Shown here piece after piece: positions 10,803-20,410 of a stretch of DNA of 50,399 bases. This DNA comes from Deltaproteobacteria bacterium (GTDB lineage: Bacteria > Myxococcota_A > Polyangia > JAAYKL01). The DNA is taken from NCBI GenBank assembly GCA_029565915.1, contig JAKQNG010000340.1, positions 1-50,399 of the forward strand, given 5' to 3'. The notes under the pieces were generated by a model. The model was given only the letters and a program-made list of their open reading frames with translations. It did no database searches and was not told the origin of the DNA. Position numbers and translations under genes: made by a program. Numbering within the stretch: position 1 is the stretch's first letter; every line of letters begins with the position of its first letter.

Positions 10803-11537
10803 TTATTTAGTGCCGCCGGAGGGAATGGCAAGCGGTACAGGTTGCTTCAACTCGATGGATACGGGCGGGCTGACGGCCGCGGCTTTCCACAGGACGGGAT
10901 CAAGGAACGCCGCTTTGCAGGCCGCCGTGGTCGATGACGAATCGAAGGCGGCATCGAAGACCGGCACCCGTTCCGGCAGAATAACACCCCAGATGACATT
11001 CCACGTTCCCGGAAAGGGCGGTGTCCACATTCCGCCGCCGCAGCCGAAATCGGCGATCCGCAGCACCTGCGGCACGCCCGGCGCCAGTGTCACCGGTCGG
11101 GCGGCCATGGCCCGCTCCCCGTCATCCGTCGAGGCGAGCAGCATGCACGCGCAGGGGTGAACGATGACGTGGACCTCTCCGGTGGTGGCATGAACGAAAC
11201 GAAGCCCCATTACATCCATGTCGGCGACTGTGATCGTCTCCGGTCCGGTCTGGACCAGCTCCAGCACCAGTTCGCCATCGAGCCCCGTTTCTCCTCCCAC
11301 TCTCACGAGCCGCAAAGGACGGACGATCCGCAGGGTGGCCTGCACGGATGAAAGGGCGACAACCGGCGGCGCAGGCCCCGATTCAGCAGGTACGGGTTGC
11401 GGTTCCGTCATCGGCGATTCAACGGACGGGCCGGCACCCCGGACGACGAGAGCGCGACTCCCGTGAATCGCCGCGGATGTTCCACATCCGGAAACCAGCA
11501 TGAAGGCGGACAGAAACGACAGGCATCCGCCCCTCAT
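10803..11537 (-). CDS. Predicted lipoprotein, unknown function
   Basis: N-terminus MRGGCLSFLSAFMLVSGCGTS with lipobox-like VSGC. Confidence 0.65.
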   Translation of the reverse strand: MRGGCLSFLSAFMLVSGCGTSAAIHGSRALVVRGAGPSVESPMTEPQPVPAESGPAPPVVALSSVQATLRIVRPLRLVRVGGETGLDGELVLELVQTGPETITVADMDVMGLRFVHATTGEVHVIVHPCACMLLASTDDGERAMAARPVTLAPGVPQVLRIADFGCGGGMWTPPFPGTWNVIWGVILPERVPVFDAAFDSSSTTAACKAAFLDPVLWKAAAVSPPVSIELKQPVPLAIPSGGTK

Positions 11538-11540
11538 GGG

Positions 11541-12107
11541 TCAGGAGAGTTCGGACCGGTGGGCCACAATGCGGGAGATGAGGCCGAAGGACAGGGCCTC
11601 TTCCGCATTCATCCAGTTGTCCCGATCCGTCGCCTTGACGATTTCCGCCATGGGACGTCCCGATTCCGCCGCGTAGATGGCGTTGATCTTTTCCTTGGTG
11701 CGCAGCAGGTCTTTTGCCTGAATTTCGATGTCGGACGCGGGCCCGTGCATGACGCCGGAGATGAGGGGCTGATGGATGAGGAATTTGCTGTTGGGCAGGG
11801 CCAGGCGGTTTTCCTTCTTCGCACACAGGGCGATGAGGGATCCCATGCTGGCCGCCAGCCCGCACACCACGGTGATGATCTCCGGCGCGATGAACCGCGC
11901 CGTGTCGTAAACGGCAAATCCCGAGTTGATCTCGCCCCCGGGGCTGTTGATGAACAGGTAGACGGGCTTTTTCGGGTCTGCTTTTTCAAGGGCCAGCAGC
12001 TGCCGCGTCACGTCGTGGGCCAGCTCGGAATCGACCACGTCGCTCACGTGGACGATGCGGCTGTCGAACAGGGCCTGGTCGATGGGACTGAATTGAACAT
12101 CCTGCAT
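11541..12107 (-). CDS. clpP: ClpP-family ATP-dependent protease proteolytic subunit
   Basis: FINSPGGEINSGFAVYDTARFI, CGLAASMGS (Ser), FLIHQPL (His), ATDRDNWMNAEEAL (Asp). Confidence 0.93.
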   Translation of the reverse strand: MQDVQFSPIDQALFDSRIVHVSDVVDSELAHDVTRQLLALEKADPKKPVYLFINSPGGEINSGFAVYDTARFIAPEIITVVCGLAASMGSLIALCAKKENRLALPNSKFLIHQPLISGVMHGPASDIEIQAKDLLRTKEKINAIYAAESGRPMAEIVKATDRDNWMNAEEALSFGLISRIVAHRSELS

Positions 12108-12240
12108 GAATGAATCCTCCTGGGGCGCATTATGACCTTCGCGGCCACCGGTGCCAAGTTATGAACGAACATTACGGCGCGAGATTTGTCAGATCCCGGC
12201 GCCCCCGTCCGTCGTCATTACAGACAGGAGGTGCGACCAT

Positions 12241-13006
12241 GAGAGCGGCAATGCGTTCAGCAACAGAAAATTCGTCGCGTATCGCCCTGGCGGACCTGAT
12301 GACCATGGAACAGCAGCGGGTGCTGGCGGAAGCTCGTGCAGGGGCGGCCGCCCGAAAGGCCGAAGAAGAAAAGAAGCAGCGGGCGGCGGTGGAGCGGTTG
12401 GAACGGGAACGGCGGGAGCGGGAACAGGCGCAGCAGGCCGAACGGGACAAGGAACGGGCAAGGGAACAGGCGGCCCTCGCATCCGAGCTGGCGCGCGCCC
12501 GGGCCCTGCAGCAGGTGGAACTGGAGGCCCGGCAGCGGGCACTGGAGCTGCAGGAACAGCACGAGCAGGCACTGGCCCGCATCCGCCGGGGTAACAGGAC
12601 ACCCGGATGGATGAAAGAAGCGCTGCTCGTCCTGCCGATGGCGGGCGCACTGGGAATGTTTGCAGTGTGGTCAGTCGAAAAAGGAATCCGTCTGGACAGG
12701 GAGACGGCGATGACGGCACTGCACCGGGCGCAGCTGAATGCCCGGGAGGACGACATCGCGTTGTTGCACACCCGCATCGGGGAGCTGGAAGAACAGTCGC
12801 TCCGATACAGGAACGACCTGTCCGCTCTCGAACAAGAACGCGATCAGCTGACGGTACGGCTGTCCGCACTGGAGGAGAAGAAGCCCTCCCGACCGCCCGC
12901 GGTGCGGCCGACCCCGACGCCGGCAGACGATCTGTCGGGCCTTCTCAACGACGACCCCCTGTCGGGCCTGAAGAAAAAACGGCCGGAAAAGAAGATGGAA
13001 CTCTGA
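12241..13006 (+). CDS. Coiled-coil protein with internal TM segment
   Basis: Long charged coiled coil, TM-like EALLVLPMAGALGMFAVWSV, second coiled coil, basic C-terminus. Confidence 0.7.
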
Positions 13007-13062
13007 ACTCCGGGTTGTCGGTTTTTTGATTTCCGGACCCGGCACCGGTAAAGTTTCTGTCC

Positions 13063-14229
13063 ATGAAAAGGAGCATTCGTTTCATTGTCTTTGTCGTGGT
13101 AGCCCTGGTCGCTGCCTTCTCATCTGCGGACGTGCCCGGCGCGCCGCCTCCCGGAAGTCCGTTGGCCGGCGTTTCCCTGCGGGACATGCGCAAGGGACCG
13201 GACGGATACTTTCAGCAGCTCGCGGACGGCAGACGGGTCCACTTCACGGTCATCCCCGACCTGCAGCAGTTCGCGGACGAGCTGTTTGCCGCCAATGACG
13301 TGCCGGCGGGCGCCGCAGTGGTGCTGAATTCCAGAACCGGCCGGGTGCTGGCCCTGTCCCAGTACCACGGCGAGGCATTCGCGTCGCCGGTGGACGATGT
13401 GGCCCTTGACGCGTCACCGCCGGCGGCGTCCATCTTCAAGATTGTCACCACGTCGGCGCTGCTCGAAAAGGCGGGTGTGAATCTGAATACCGAACTCTGC
13501 TATCACGGAGGAGGCAATTCCCTTCAGATGGAGAACCTGATTGACTCGCGGGAGCTGGACAGCGCCTGTCGCAGTCTGAAAAAGGCATTCGGCTTTTCCA
13601 CCAACGCGGTGTATGCGAAGCTGTCTGATCGCCATCTGCCAAGGGACGTGCTGCATCAGTACGCGGAGCGGTTCGGCTTCGGTCGGCCGCTGCCTTTTGA
13701 TGTTGCCGTTTCTCCTTCGGAAGTGGACGTGCCGGCGGAACGATTGGAAAAGGCCCGTGCTGCCGCCGGATTCTGGCACTCTCACCTCTCGCCGCTTCAC
13801 GGCGCAATGATTGCCCAGTCCATTGCCCAGGACGGTGCGATGCTGAAACCCTACATCGTCGAACGGGTAGAGGATGCGGCCGGCCGGCCCATCTATGAAG
13901 CGCAGACCGCCTACCTGGGTCGCACCGTTGAAAAGGACACAGCGCGCCTGCTGCGCGAAGCGATGACGGTCACTGTTACCGACGGCACGGCCCGCAAGGG
14001 ATTCCGCGAAGGAAATCACCCGGTGGTACCGGGCATTCAGGTGGCCGGCAAAACGGGTACGCTGAACGGGAAGAATCCCTACCGGGCCTACAGCTGGTTC
14101 GTGGGGTTGGCGCCGGCCGACAAGCCGGAGGTCGCCATCGCCGTGCTGATTGTCAATTCGCCCAAATGGCGCATCAAGTCATCCAGCGCCGCAGCCGCTA
14201 TCCTGCGCGAGTACTTCAATAAAAGGTAG
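13063..14229 (+). CDS. Penicillin-binding protein transpeptidase domain protein
   Basis: Signal/TM N-terminus; SIFK (SxxK), STN (SxN), GKTGT (KTG) motifs. Confidence 0.88.
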   Translation: MKRSIRFIVFVVVALVAAFSSADVPGAPPPGSPLAGVSLRDMRKGPDGYFQQLADGRRVHFTVIPDLQQFADELFAANDVPAGAAVVLNSRTGRVLALSQYHGEAFASPVDDVALDASPPAASIFKIVTTSALLEKAGVNLNTELCYHGGGNSLQMENLIDSRELDSACRSLKKAFGFSTNAVYAKLSDRHLPRDVLHQYAERFGFGRPLPFDVAVSPSEVDVPAERLEKARAAAGFWHSHLSPLHGAMIAQSIAQDGAMLKPYIVERVEDAAGRPIYEAQTAYLGRTVEKDTARLLREAMTVTVTDGTARKGFREGNHPVVPGIQVAGKTGTLNGKNPYRAYSWFVGLAPADKPEVAIAVLIVNSPKWRIKSSSAAAAILREYFNKR

Positions 14230-14235
14230 TCGGGA

Positions 14236-14440
14236 ACATCGCCGTCAACTTTTTCCGCCGTCGCGCACCCCTTCCGCGGTGAGGAAATCGTCGGTCTGGA
14301 GCTCGTTGGAGAAGACCAGTGGGTCATCCACCTCGGTCCTGTGGAGATCGCATTGTTGAATGACTCGCACAGAGAGATTGTCCCCTACCGGAGAATCCAA
14401 TTGACCACGAACAGAGTGTTACCAACGTCCCCGGTTGACA
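14236..14440 (+). pseudogene. Possible relic of IS481-like (DDE integrase) transposase C-terminus
   Basis: Frame from 14236 reads ...FRGEEIVGLELVGEDQWVIHLGPVEIALLNDSHREIVPYRRIQLTTNRVLPTSPV, resembling the C-terminal tail of IS481-type transposases; no catalytic core present. Confidence 0.4.
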
Positions 14441-14569
14441 CAACTTCTCTAAAAAATGTGCGAAAAAAGGATACGTTATCCGGGATTCCAAGTCCCCAAT
14501 GGTGTAACGTTGAATGCCTGTCTTCAATAGCGGGCATGATGATGGAACTATTTCCAGGGAGGAAAGATC

Positions 14570-15235
14570 ATGTTTTCATTCCATCCCGTGGCCATGATTC
14601 GATTTCAGATTTTTGCGGCCATCATCGTCGCAACAGGAATACCGTTTTCCGCGGAGTGTGACCCGGATGACAGCGCTGTTCACGACCGGCTGTTCCATGT
14701 GGAACTGCGGGGCGGAATTGCGCCGCCGATTGTTGCCGGCTATTGGCTTCACGCGGAAGGGGATGCCGGTATCCAGTTCAGAAAGCTGCTGGCAGCGGAT
14801 GTCCGAGTGAGCCGGGTCATGTTTTCGCTTCCTGGTCCCGGGAAGTCGGGACTGCTCGTGTCCGCCGACATGGGTGTTCTTTTTATTGCCTCGGATCGGC
14901 GCAGACACCAGAAGGGCTGGATATCGCGGGTGGGTCCCATGCTGGGATACGCCATTTTCACGGGACAGAATCTGCTGGATGAAGGAGAGGGCGAGTGTGA
15001 CATGCGCGTTCAGTATCTGACGGCCGGCCTTGTTTATAAAACAATCCACTGGTGGAATCGGTACATCGGCTTTGTGCTGGAAATTCAGGCCATGGGTGGG
15101 GTGTCATTCCATCTGTACCGGACCGTGTACTGGAAGGACGACCGGCCGCCGGACCCGTATGTGGAAATCAACCGGTTCAAATGGGCGGAAGACGGAACCT
15201 ACGGGGTCCGCGTCACCTGCGGTGTGGCGTTCTGA
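14570..15235 (+). CDS. Secreted protein, possibly outer-membrane beta-barrel
   Basis: Signal peptide MIRFQIFAAIIVATGIPFSAEC; alternating beta-like segments and aromatic residues toward the C-terminus (GVRVTCGVAF). Confidence 0.6.
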   Translation: MFSFHPVAMIRFQIFAAIIVATGIPFSAECDPDDSAVHDRLFHVELRGGIAPPIVAGYWLHAEGDAGIQFRKLLAADVRVSRVMFSLPGPGKSGLLVSADMGVLFIASDRRRHQKGWISRVGPMLGYAIFTGQNLLDEGEGECDMRVQYLTAGLVYKTIHWWNRYIGFVLEIQAMGGVSFHLYRTVYWKDDRPPDPYVEINRFKWAEDGTYGVRVTCGVAF

Positions 15236-15324
15236 TTCAGATAATTGTGACCGGCATTCATTCTCTGCACCGTGTTCACGGCTGGGGTGCGCGACGGCGG
15301 ATGGGCGCTGCGGACGTATCGCGT

Positions 15325-16386
15325 CTACAGGCCGTTGGCCACGAGGTCGCCCACTTCCTGCGTGGAGTACCCCATCTGGCCGGCCGCCAGGCTCTTCAAC
15401 TTGTTGGCGGTGACGTTGATGACGGACGCTTCAATCTCTTTTGCGGCAGCGGTCTCGCCCAGGGTGTCGAGCATCATCTGGCCCGCGCAGATGGCGGCCA
15501 GAGGGTTGATGACGTTCTTGCCCGTGTACTTGGGCGCCGACCCGCCGATGGGTTCAAACATGGACACGCCCTCGGGATTGATGTTGCCGCCCGCCGCGAT
15601 GCCCATGCCGCCCTGGGTGATGGCCCCCAGATCCGTGATGATGTCGCCGAACATGTTGCCCGTCACAATCACGTCAAACCATTCGGGGTTCTTCACCATC
15701 CACATGCAGGTGGCGTCCACGTGGAAGTACTCGCGCTTGATCTCCGGATAAAACTGGGCGCCCATGGCGTGGAAGGCCCTCTCCCACAGGTCGTACACGT
15801 AGGTGAGCACATTCGTCTTGCCGCACAGGGCCAGCGTGTTGTTCTTCGCGCGCTTCTTCGTGTACTCGAAGGCGTAGCGCAGGCAGCGGGACACCTGCTC
15901 GTGGCTGTATACCATGCTCTGCACCGCCACCTCGTGGGGCGTTCCCTTCATGGATACCCCGCCGATGCCCGTGTACAGGCCGCCGGTGTTTTCGCGCACC
16001 ACCACGTAATCGATGTGTTCGGGCCCTTTGTTCTTCAACGGGGTTTCTACACCGGGAAAGAGTTTCACCGGCCGAAGGTTGATGTACTGATCCAGTTCGA
16101 ACCGGAGCTTCAGCAGAATGCCCTTTTCCAGGATGCCCGGCTTCACATCCGGATGGCCGATGGCACCCAGAAAAATCGCATCGAACTGCCGCATCTCATC
16201 CGGCGCCGACGGGGGCAGCACTTCGCCGGTGCGCAGGTACCGGTCGCCGCCGAAATCGAAGTCTGTAAAATCCAGCTTGAACCCGTGCTTTGCCGCCGCG
16301 GCCTTCAGCACCTTCACACCTTCGCGGGCCACTTCCGGCCCGGTGCCGTCGCCACCGATTACTGCGATTTTGTAACTCTTTGTCAT
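15325..16386 (-). CDS. leuB: 3-isopropylmalate dehydrogenase
   Basis: IAVIGGDGTGPEVAREGVKVL..., VVRENTGGLYTG, DATCMWMVKNPEWFDVIVTGNMFGDIITDLGA, FEPIGGSAP. Confidence 0.9.
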   Translation of the reverse strand: MTKSYKIAVIGGDGTGPEVAREGVKVLKAAAAKHGFKLDFTDFDFGGDRYLRTGEVLPPSAPDEMRQFDAIFLGAIGHPDVKPGILEKGILLKLRFELDQYINLRPVKLFPGVETPLKNKGPEHIDYVVVRENTGGLYTGIGGVSMKGTPHEVAVQSMVYSHEQVSRCLRYAFEYTKKRAKNNTLALCGKTNVLTYVYDLWERAFHAMGAQFYPEIKREYFHVDATCMWMVKNPEWFDVIVTGNMFGDIITDLGAITQGGMGIAAGGNINPEGVSMFEPIGGSAPKYTGKNVINPLAAICAGQMMLDTLGETAAAKEIEASVINVTANKLKSLAAGQMGYSTQEVGDLVANGL

Positions 16387-16480
16387 CTGATTGCTCCCTT
16401 GCATGTTGCGCTGGCCGCCGGTCTTCCGCGTACAGCGGAACCGGAATCAAACCGCATTTCCCATTCTTCGTAAAGCCGGA

Positions 16481-17278
16481 TCAGTCATCCGCCAGGGGGA
16501 TGTCGATGCGCTCGATGGCCTGGGCCTGCCCGGTGGCCGCATCCGCCTCCACGAGGCAGCCCTGGAAGCGGGCGCCGGCGGTAGCGGGCTTGAACGGCTC
16601 GGGCAGTCCGGTGACGAACTTCTTCATGACGGTCTCGCGGCTCATGCCGATGATCGATTCGTGGGGTCCGGTCATGCCCACGTCCGAAATGAAGGCGGTG
16701 CCCTTGGCCGTAATCTGCTCGTCCGCGGTCTGCACGTGGGTGTGGGTGCCCGCCAGCAGGGTCACCCGGCCGTCCAGGTGGCTGGCCAGGGCGCGCTTTT
16801 CGCTGGTGGCCTCCGCGTGGAAATCCACCATGATCAGCCTCACGCCCGCCATCTGCCGCAGGGCGTTGTCGACGGCCGCAAACGGATTGTCCGGATTCAC
16901 GTCCATGAACACCTGCCCCGACACGTTGATGACCCCCACCCGCAGCTCGCTGTCCGTCTCGAACACGCCGAAACCGCGGCCGGGCTGGGTGGAAATGTAG
17001 TTGCAGGGGCGCAGCAGGGCCGGATGATTCTGGATGTAGGGCCGGATTTCCTTCTGCCGCCAGATGTGGTTGCCCGAGGTGATGACGTTCACGCCCTGAT
17101 CAAACAGGTCGTCCGCCAGCTCCGGCGTAATGCCCACGCCCCCAGCGATGTTTTCGCCGTTGGCCACCACAAAATCGATGCGGCGCTCCCGGATCAGCTT
17201 TTTCAGCACCCGGTGAACGGCAGAACGCCCCGTCTTTGCAAAGACGTCGCCGATCATGAGCAGTCGAACGGGTGACAT
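16481..17278 (-). CDS. ymdB: YmdB-family metallophosphoesterase (2',3'-cyclic-nucleotide phosphodiesterase type)
   Basis: RLLMIGDVFAKTGRSAVHRVL, VVANGENIAGGVGITPELADDLFDQGVNVITSGNHIW, GTHTHVQTADEQI; adjacent to rny. Confidence 0.94.
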   Translation of the reverse strand: MSPVRLLMIGDVFAKTGRSAVHRVLKKLIRERRIDFVVANGENIAGGVGITPELADDLFDQGVNVITSGNHIWRQKEIRPYIQNHPALLRPCNYISTQPGRGFGVFETDSELRVGVINVSGQVFMDVNPDNPFAAVDNALRQMAGVRLIMVDFHAEATSEKRALASHLDGRVTLLAGTHTHVQTADEQITAKGTAFISDVGMTGPHESIIGMSRETVMKKFVTGLPEPFKPATAGARFQGCLVEADAATGQAQAIERIDIPLADD

Positions 17279-17287
17279 GACGTTTGC

Positions 17288-18895
17288 CTACTTCGCCGTG
17301 GCCACGGCCCTGGATTCGCGGATGACGGTCACCTGGATCTGGCCCGGGTAGGTAAGCTCTGCCTCGATGCGCGCGGCGATGTCCCTGGACAGCATGACGG
17401 CATCGTTGTCGCTGACGGTTTCGTTTTCGACCAGCACGCGCACTTCGCGGCCCGCCTGAATGGCGTAGGATTCGGTCACACCCTTGAAGCTCTTGCAGAT
17501 GGCCTCCAGGTTTTCGAGGCGTTTCACGTAGGACTCCAGCATCTCCCGCCGGGCGCCGGGCCGGGCGCCGGACAGGGCGTCCGCCGCGGCCACGAGGTGG
17601 GCAATCACGCTGGTGGCGGGCTCGTCCTCGTGGTGGGATCCGATGGCATTGACGATGATGGGTTCTTCTTTAAATTTCTTGGCGAATTCCGCACCGATGA
17701 CCGCGTGGGAGCCCTCCACTTCGTGGGTCATGGCCTTGCCGATATCGTGGAGCAGCCCCGCGCGGCGGGCCTTGCGCTGGTTGAGCCCCAGCTCCGCGGC
17801 CATCATGCCGGCGATGAACCCGCATTCCACCGAATGGCGCAGCACGTTCTGGGCATAGCTGTAGCGGAACTTGAGCCGGCCCAGCATCTTCACGATTTCC
17901 GGGTGCACCTTGGCGAGCCCCATCTCCAGGATGGCCTGTTCTCCGGCGTCCTTCACGGCTTTGTTCACGTCGTTGCGCGCCTTGGCCACAATTTCTTCAA
18001 TGCGGGACGGATGGATGCGCCCGTCCTGAATGAGCCGCTCGATGGACAGGCGGGCCACTTCCCGGCGGACCGGATCGAAGCCGGAAATAACCACCGTCTC
18101 GGGCGTGTCGTCCACAATCAGATCGATGCCCGTTGCGGCCTCCAGCGCGCGGATGTTCCGTCCCTCGCGACCGATGATGCGCCCCTTCAGCTCGTCCGTG
18201 GGCAGGCTGATGACGGACACGGCCCGCTCCTGCACGTGTTCGCCCGCATAGCGCTGAATGGCGATGCCGATGATGCGCTTGGCCCGGCTCTCCGCCTCCT
18301 CCTTCGCCGATTCCTCCACTTCCCGCACGGTGAGGGCCGCCTCCCGTTTGGCGTCCTCGGTGATGCTCTCGATGAGCTCTCTGCGCGCATCCTCCTTCGA
18401 GATGCCCGCCTTGCGCTCGATGAGCTGATCCGCTTCGGCCATCTTCGCATCCAGGTCGCGCTTGCGATCCGCCAGGCTGCGCTCCGACCGCTCGATTTCC
18501 GCCTCCCGTTTGGATACCTCGATTTCCTTGGCGGCCAGGGCTTCCTTCTTCTTGTTGTGGGCGTCCGTCTGTTCCCGGATCCGCTTTTCCACGTCCCGGC
18601 TTTCCCTGCGGAGCTGTTCGCTCTCCTTTTTGAGCTGTTCGCTCTCCTTTTTGAGCTGCTCGCTCTCCTTTTCGAACGCGGAGAGCATCTTTACTTTTTC
18701 TTCCCTGGCGGCGATGGCGCCGTCCTGCCGCACCCGGTCCGATTCCTTTTTCGCGTCCGCCAGCAGGGCATCCGCCTGCTTCTTCGCCGCTTCAAGGAGC
18801 GACGCGTCCTGTTTCGCGCGGAGCATCTTTCCGACAACCAGACCGACAATCAATCCGGCAACGATTCCAATTCCAATAAAAACAACTGATTCCAT
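17288..18895 (-). CDS. rny: Ribonuclease Y
   Basis: N-terminal TM, coiled coil, KH region (GRIIGREGRNIRALEAATGIDLIVDDTPE), HD motif (AGLLHDIGKAMTHEVEGSHA). Start at MESVVFIGIG. Confidence 0.95.
   Translation of the reverse strand: MESVVFIGIGIVAGLIVGLVVGKMLRAKQDASLLEAAKKQADALLADAKKESDRVRQDGAIAAREEKVKMLSAFEKESEQLKKESEQLKKESEQLRRESRDVEKRIREQTDAHNKKKEALAAKEIEVSKREAEIERSERSLADRKRDLDAKMAEADQLIERKAGISKEDARRELIESITEDAKREAALTVREVEESAKEEAESRAKRIIGIAIQRYAGEHVQERAVSVISLPTDELKGRIIGREGRNIRALEAATGIDLIVDDTPETVVISGFDPVRREVARLSIERLIQDGRIHPSRIEEIVAKARNDVNKAVKDAGEQAILEMGLAKVHPEIVKMLGRLKFRYSYAQNVLRHSVECGFIAGMMAAELGLNQRKARRAGLLHDIGKAMTHEVEGSHAVIGAEFAKKFKEEPIIVNAIGSHHEDEPATSVIAHLVAAADALSGARPGARREMLESYVKRLENLEAICKSFKGVTESYAIQAGREVRVLVENETVSDNDAVMLSRDIAARIEAELTYPGQIQVTVIRESRAVATAK
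18611..18673. repeat. Three 21-bp tandem repeats inside rny (heptad repeat SEQLKKE)
   Basis: gagctgttcgctctccttttt at 18611 and 18632 identical; third copy at 18653 with two mismatches. Confidence 0.9.
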
Positions 18896-18911
18896 TGAAC
18901 GACTCCTATAT

Positions 18912-18938
18912 GAAAAAGCACCGCGCTGTGCGCAGCGC
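18912..18938 (-). terminator. Terminator-like hairpin upstream of rny
   Basis: Minus strand GCGCTG-CGCA-CAGCGC followed by GGTGCTTTTTC. Confidence 0.45.
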
Positions 18939-19170
18939 CGTTGACTCACACGACCATCCCGTGAGTCGACACCCCTGATTTCCTGTTGAGAAGTGACGTT
19001 TCGCGCCGTTTTTCTGCGAAACCTGCAGTGAGTAGAATTTCGAAGCGTTCAGGGACCGGATCGACAGATGATCCGCGCCGCCCGATGTTCCGAATATGCT
19101 CTATCGCCTTCCAAAGCGTTCAAATTGTACTCAACTGTATCTCAACATTCCGTAAATCAGGAATGATTTC
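18912..19170 (-). ncRNA. Candidate small RNA between zapA and rny, possibly 6S RNA
   Basis: About 330-bp gap without a plausible CDS; minus-strand promoter TTGCAC-N17-TAATAT and downstream hairpins; zapA-linked position typical of ssrS. Confidence 0.35.
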
Positions 19171-19176
19171 GAACGG

Positions 19177-19205
19177 ATATTATTCCGCGACCCCGCAAAG
19201 TGCAA
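19177..19205 (-). promoter_or_regulatory. Sigma-70-like promoter (TTGCAC-17-TAATAT)
   Basis: Minus strand -35 TTGCAC at 19205-19200, -10 TAATAT at 19182-19177, 17-nt spacer. Confidence 0.5.
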
Positions 19206-19227
19206 GGGAAACTTCAAGGACGCCGGT

Positions 19228-19527
19228 TCACGGAGTCCCGGACAGAATGGCGTCGATGCGGGCGGAAATCTGCTCGGCGAAGGCCGCGGTGTCCTGCTGC
19301 ATCCGCCCATGGCGACCCCGGAGTTCTTCGAGCTCGTCGAGCAGCGTGATGGCCACCATGGTCATGGCGCGGAAGGTCTGGGCCGGGGATTTGGCGCCCC
19401 GGTTCTTCTGGTGGATGGCCTCAAAGCGCTCCCGGATCTCGCGGGCCAGGGCCTCCACGTGGGCCTCGTCGGCATCGGATTTGATGGGAAACGTTTCACC
19501 GCCCACGCTGATCTGATACGTCTTCAT
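19228..19527 (-). CDS. zapA: Cell division protein ZapA
   Basis: MKTYQISVGGETFPIKSDADEAHVEALAREIRERFEAI..., ZapA-like N-terminus and C-terminal coiled coil. Confidence 0.8.
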   Translation of the reverse strand: MKTYQISVGGETFPIKSDADEAHVEALAREIRERFEAIHQKNRGAKSPAQTFRAMTMVAITLLDELEELRGRHGRMQQDTAAFAEQISARIDAILSGTP

Positions 19528-19597
19528 CCGGAAAAGGAGTGTATCCCTCTTCCCCGGACGGGTCAATTCCGCGAAATGTCCCCAGGAGTGCAGCGGT

Positions 19598-20410
19598 TCA
19601 GAAGTTGCTGCGGATGTAGTTGACGGCGTTGCAAAAGAGGATCAGGCCGTCGCCTTCGTCGGGGCGTTCTTCCCGCGTCCAGCGGGGATGGTTGGTACGG
19701 TGGAGGAAGGCCTCCGGGTGGGGCATGAGCCCGAACAGGCGTCCCGTCGGATCCGTGAGCGCCGCCAGGCCGTACCGCGATCCGTTGGGATTGAGGGGCC
19801 AGGTCTCCGTCGCCTCGCCGGTGGCCGGATCGATGTACGACAGGGGCGCGAGATGCTGGTCGCGGATCGCGTTCATCACGTCGTCCGGGGCCACGATCTT
19901 TCCCTCGCCGTGGCGGACCGGCAGTTCCAGCACATCCATGCCCTTTGTAAAGATGCAGGGGGACGCGGGATCCGTCCGCAGGGTGACCCACCGATCCTCG
20001 AAGCGGCCCGAGTCGTTGTTGGTCAGCGTGGCCTGCGGTTCGCCGACGCGACCGGCAAGGGCGGGCAGCAGGCCGAGCTTGATCATCAGCTGAAAACCGT
20101 TGCAGATGCCCAGCGCCAGGCCGCCCCGCTCCACGTAGCGCCGCAGCTGATCCAGCAGGGATTCGCCGTTGATCGACGTGTGGCGCAGGCGGATGGCAGA
20201 GGCCCGGGCGCTGCCGAGATCGTCGCCGTCCAGAAAGCCGCCGGGAAAACACAGCAGCTGATATCCGTCCAGGCTGGCGTCGCCGGCGGCCAGGTCCCAG
20301 AGGTAGACAATGTGTACTTCGTCCGCACCGGCCATCTTGCAGGCGTGGGCGGTTTCCATTTCGCAGTTGATGCCGTTGCCGGCCAGCACGATGGCGCGTA
20401 CCTGACTCAT
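19598..20410 (-). CDS. purQ: Phosphoribosylformylglycinamidine synthase subunit PurQ
   Basis: Glutamine amidotransferase: LCFPGGFLDGDDLGSARA, LGICNGFQLM (nucleophile Cys), MPHPEAFLH; 4-bp ATGA overlap with purL. Confidence 0.94.
   Translation of the reverse strand: MSQVRAIVLAGNGINCEMETAHACKMAGADEVHIVYLWDLAAGDASLDGYQLLCFPGGFLDGDDLGSARASAIRLRHTSINGESLLDQLRRYVERGGLALGICNGFQLMIKLGLLPALAGRVGEPQATLTNNDSGRFEDRWVTLRTDPASPCIFTKGMDVLELPVRHGEGKIVAPDDVMNAIRDQHLAPLSYIDPATGEATETWPLNPNGSRYGLAALTDPTGRLFGLMPHPEAFLHRTNHPRWTREERPDEGDGLILFCNAVNYIRSNF

Noticed and set aside
15052-16473. 473-aa plus-strand ORF over leuB
   Set aside because: Antisense to conserved leuB and overlapping the secreted-protein gene; no motifs.
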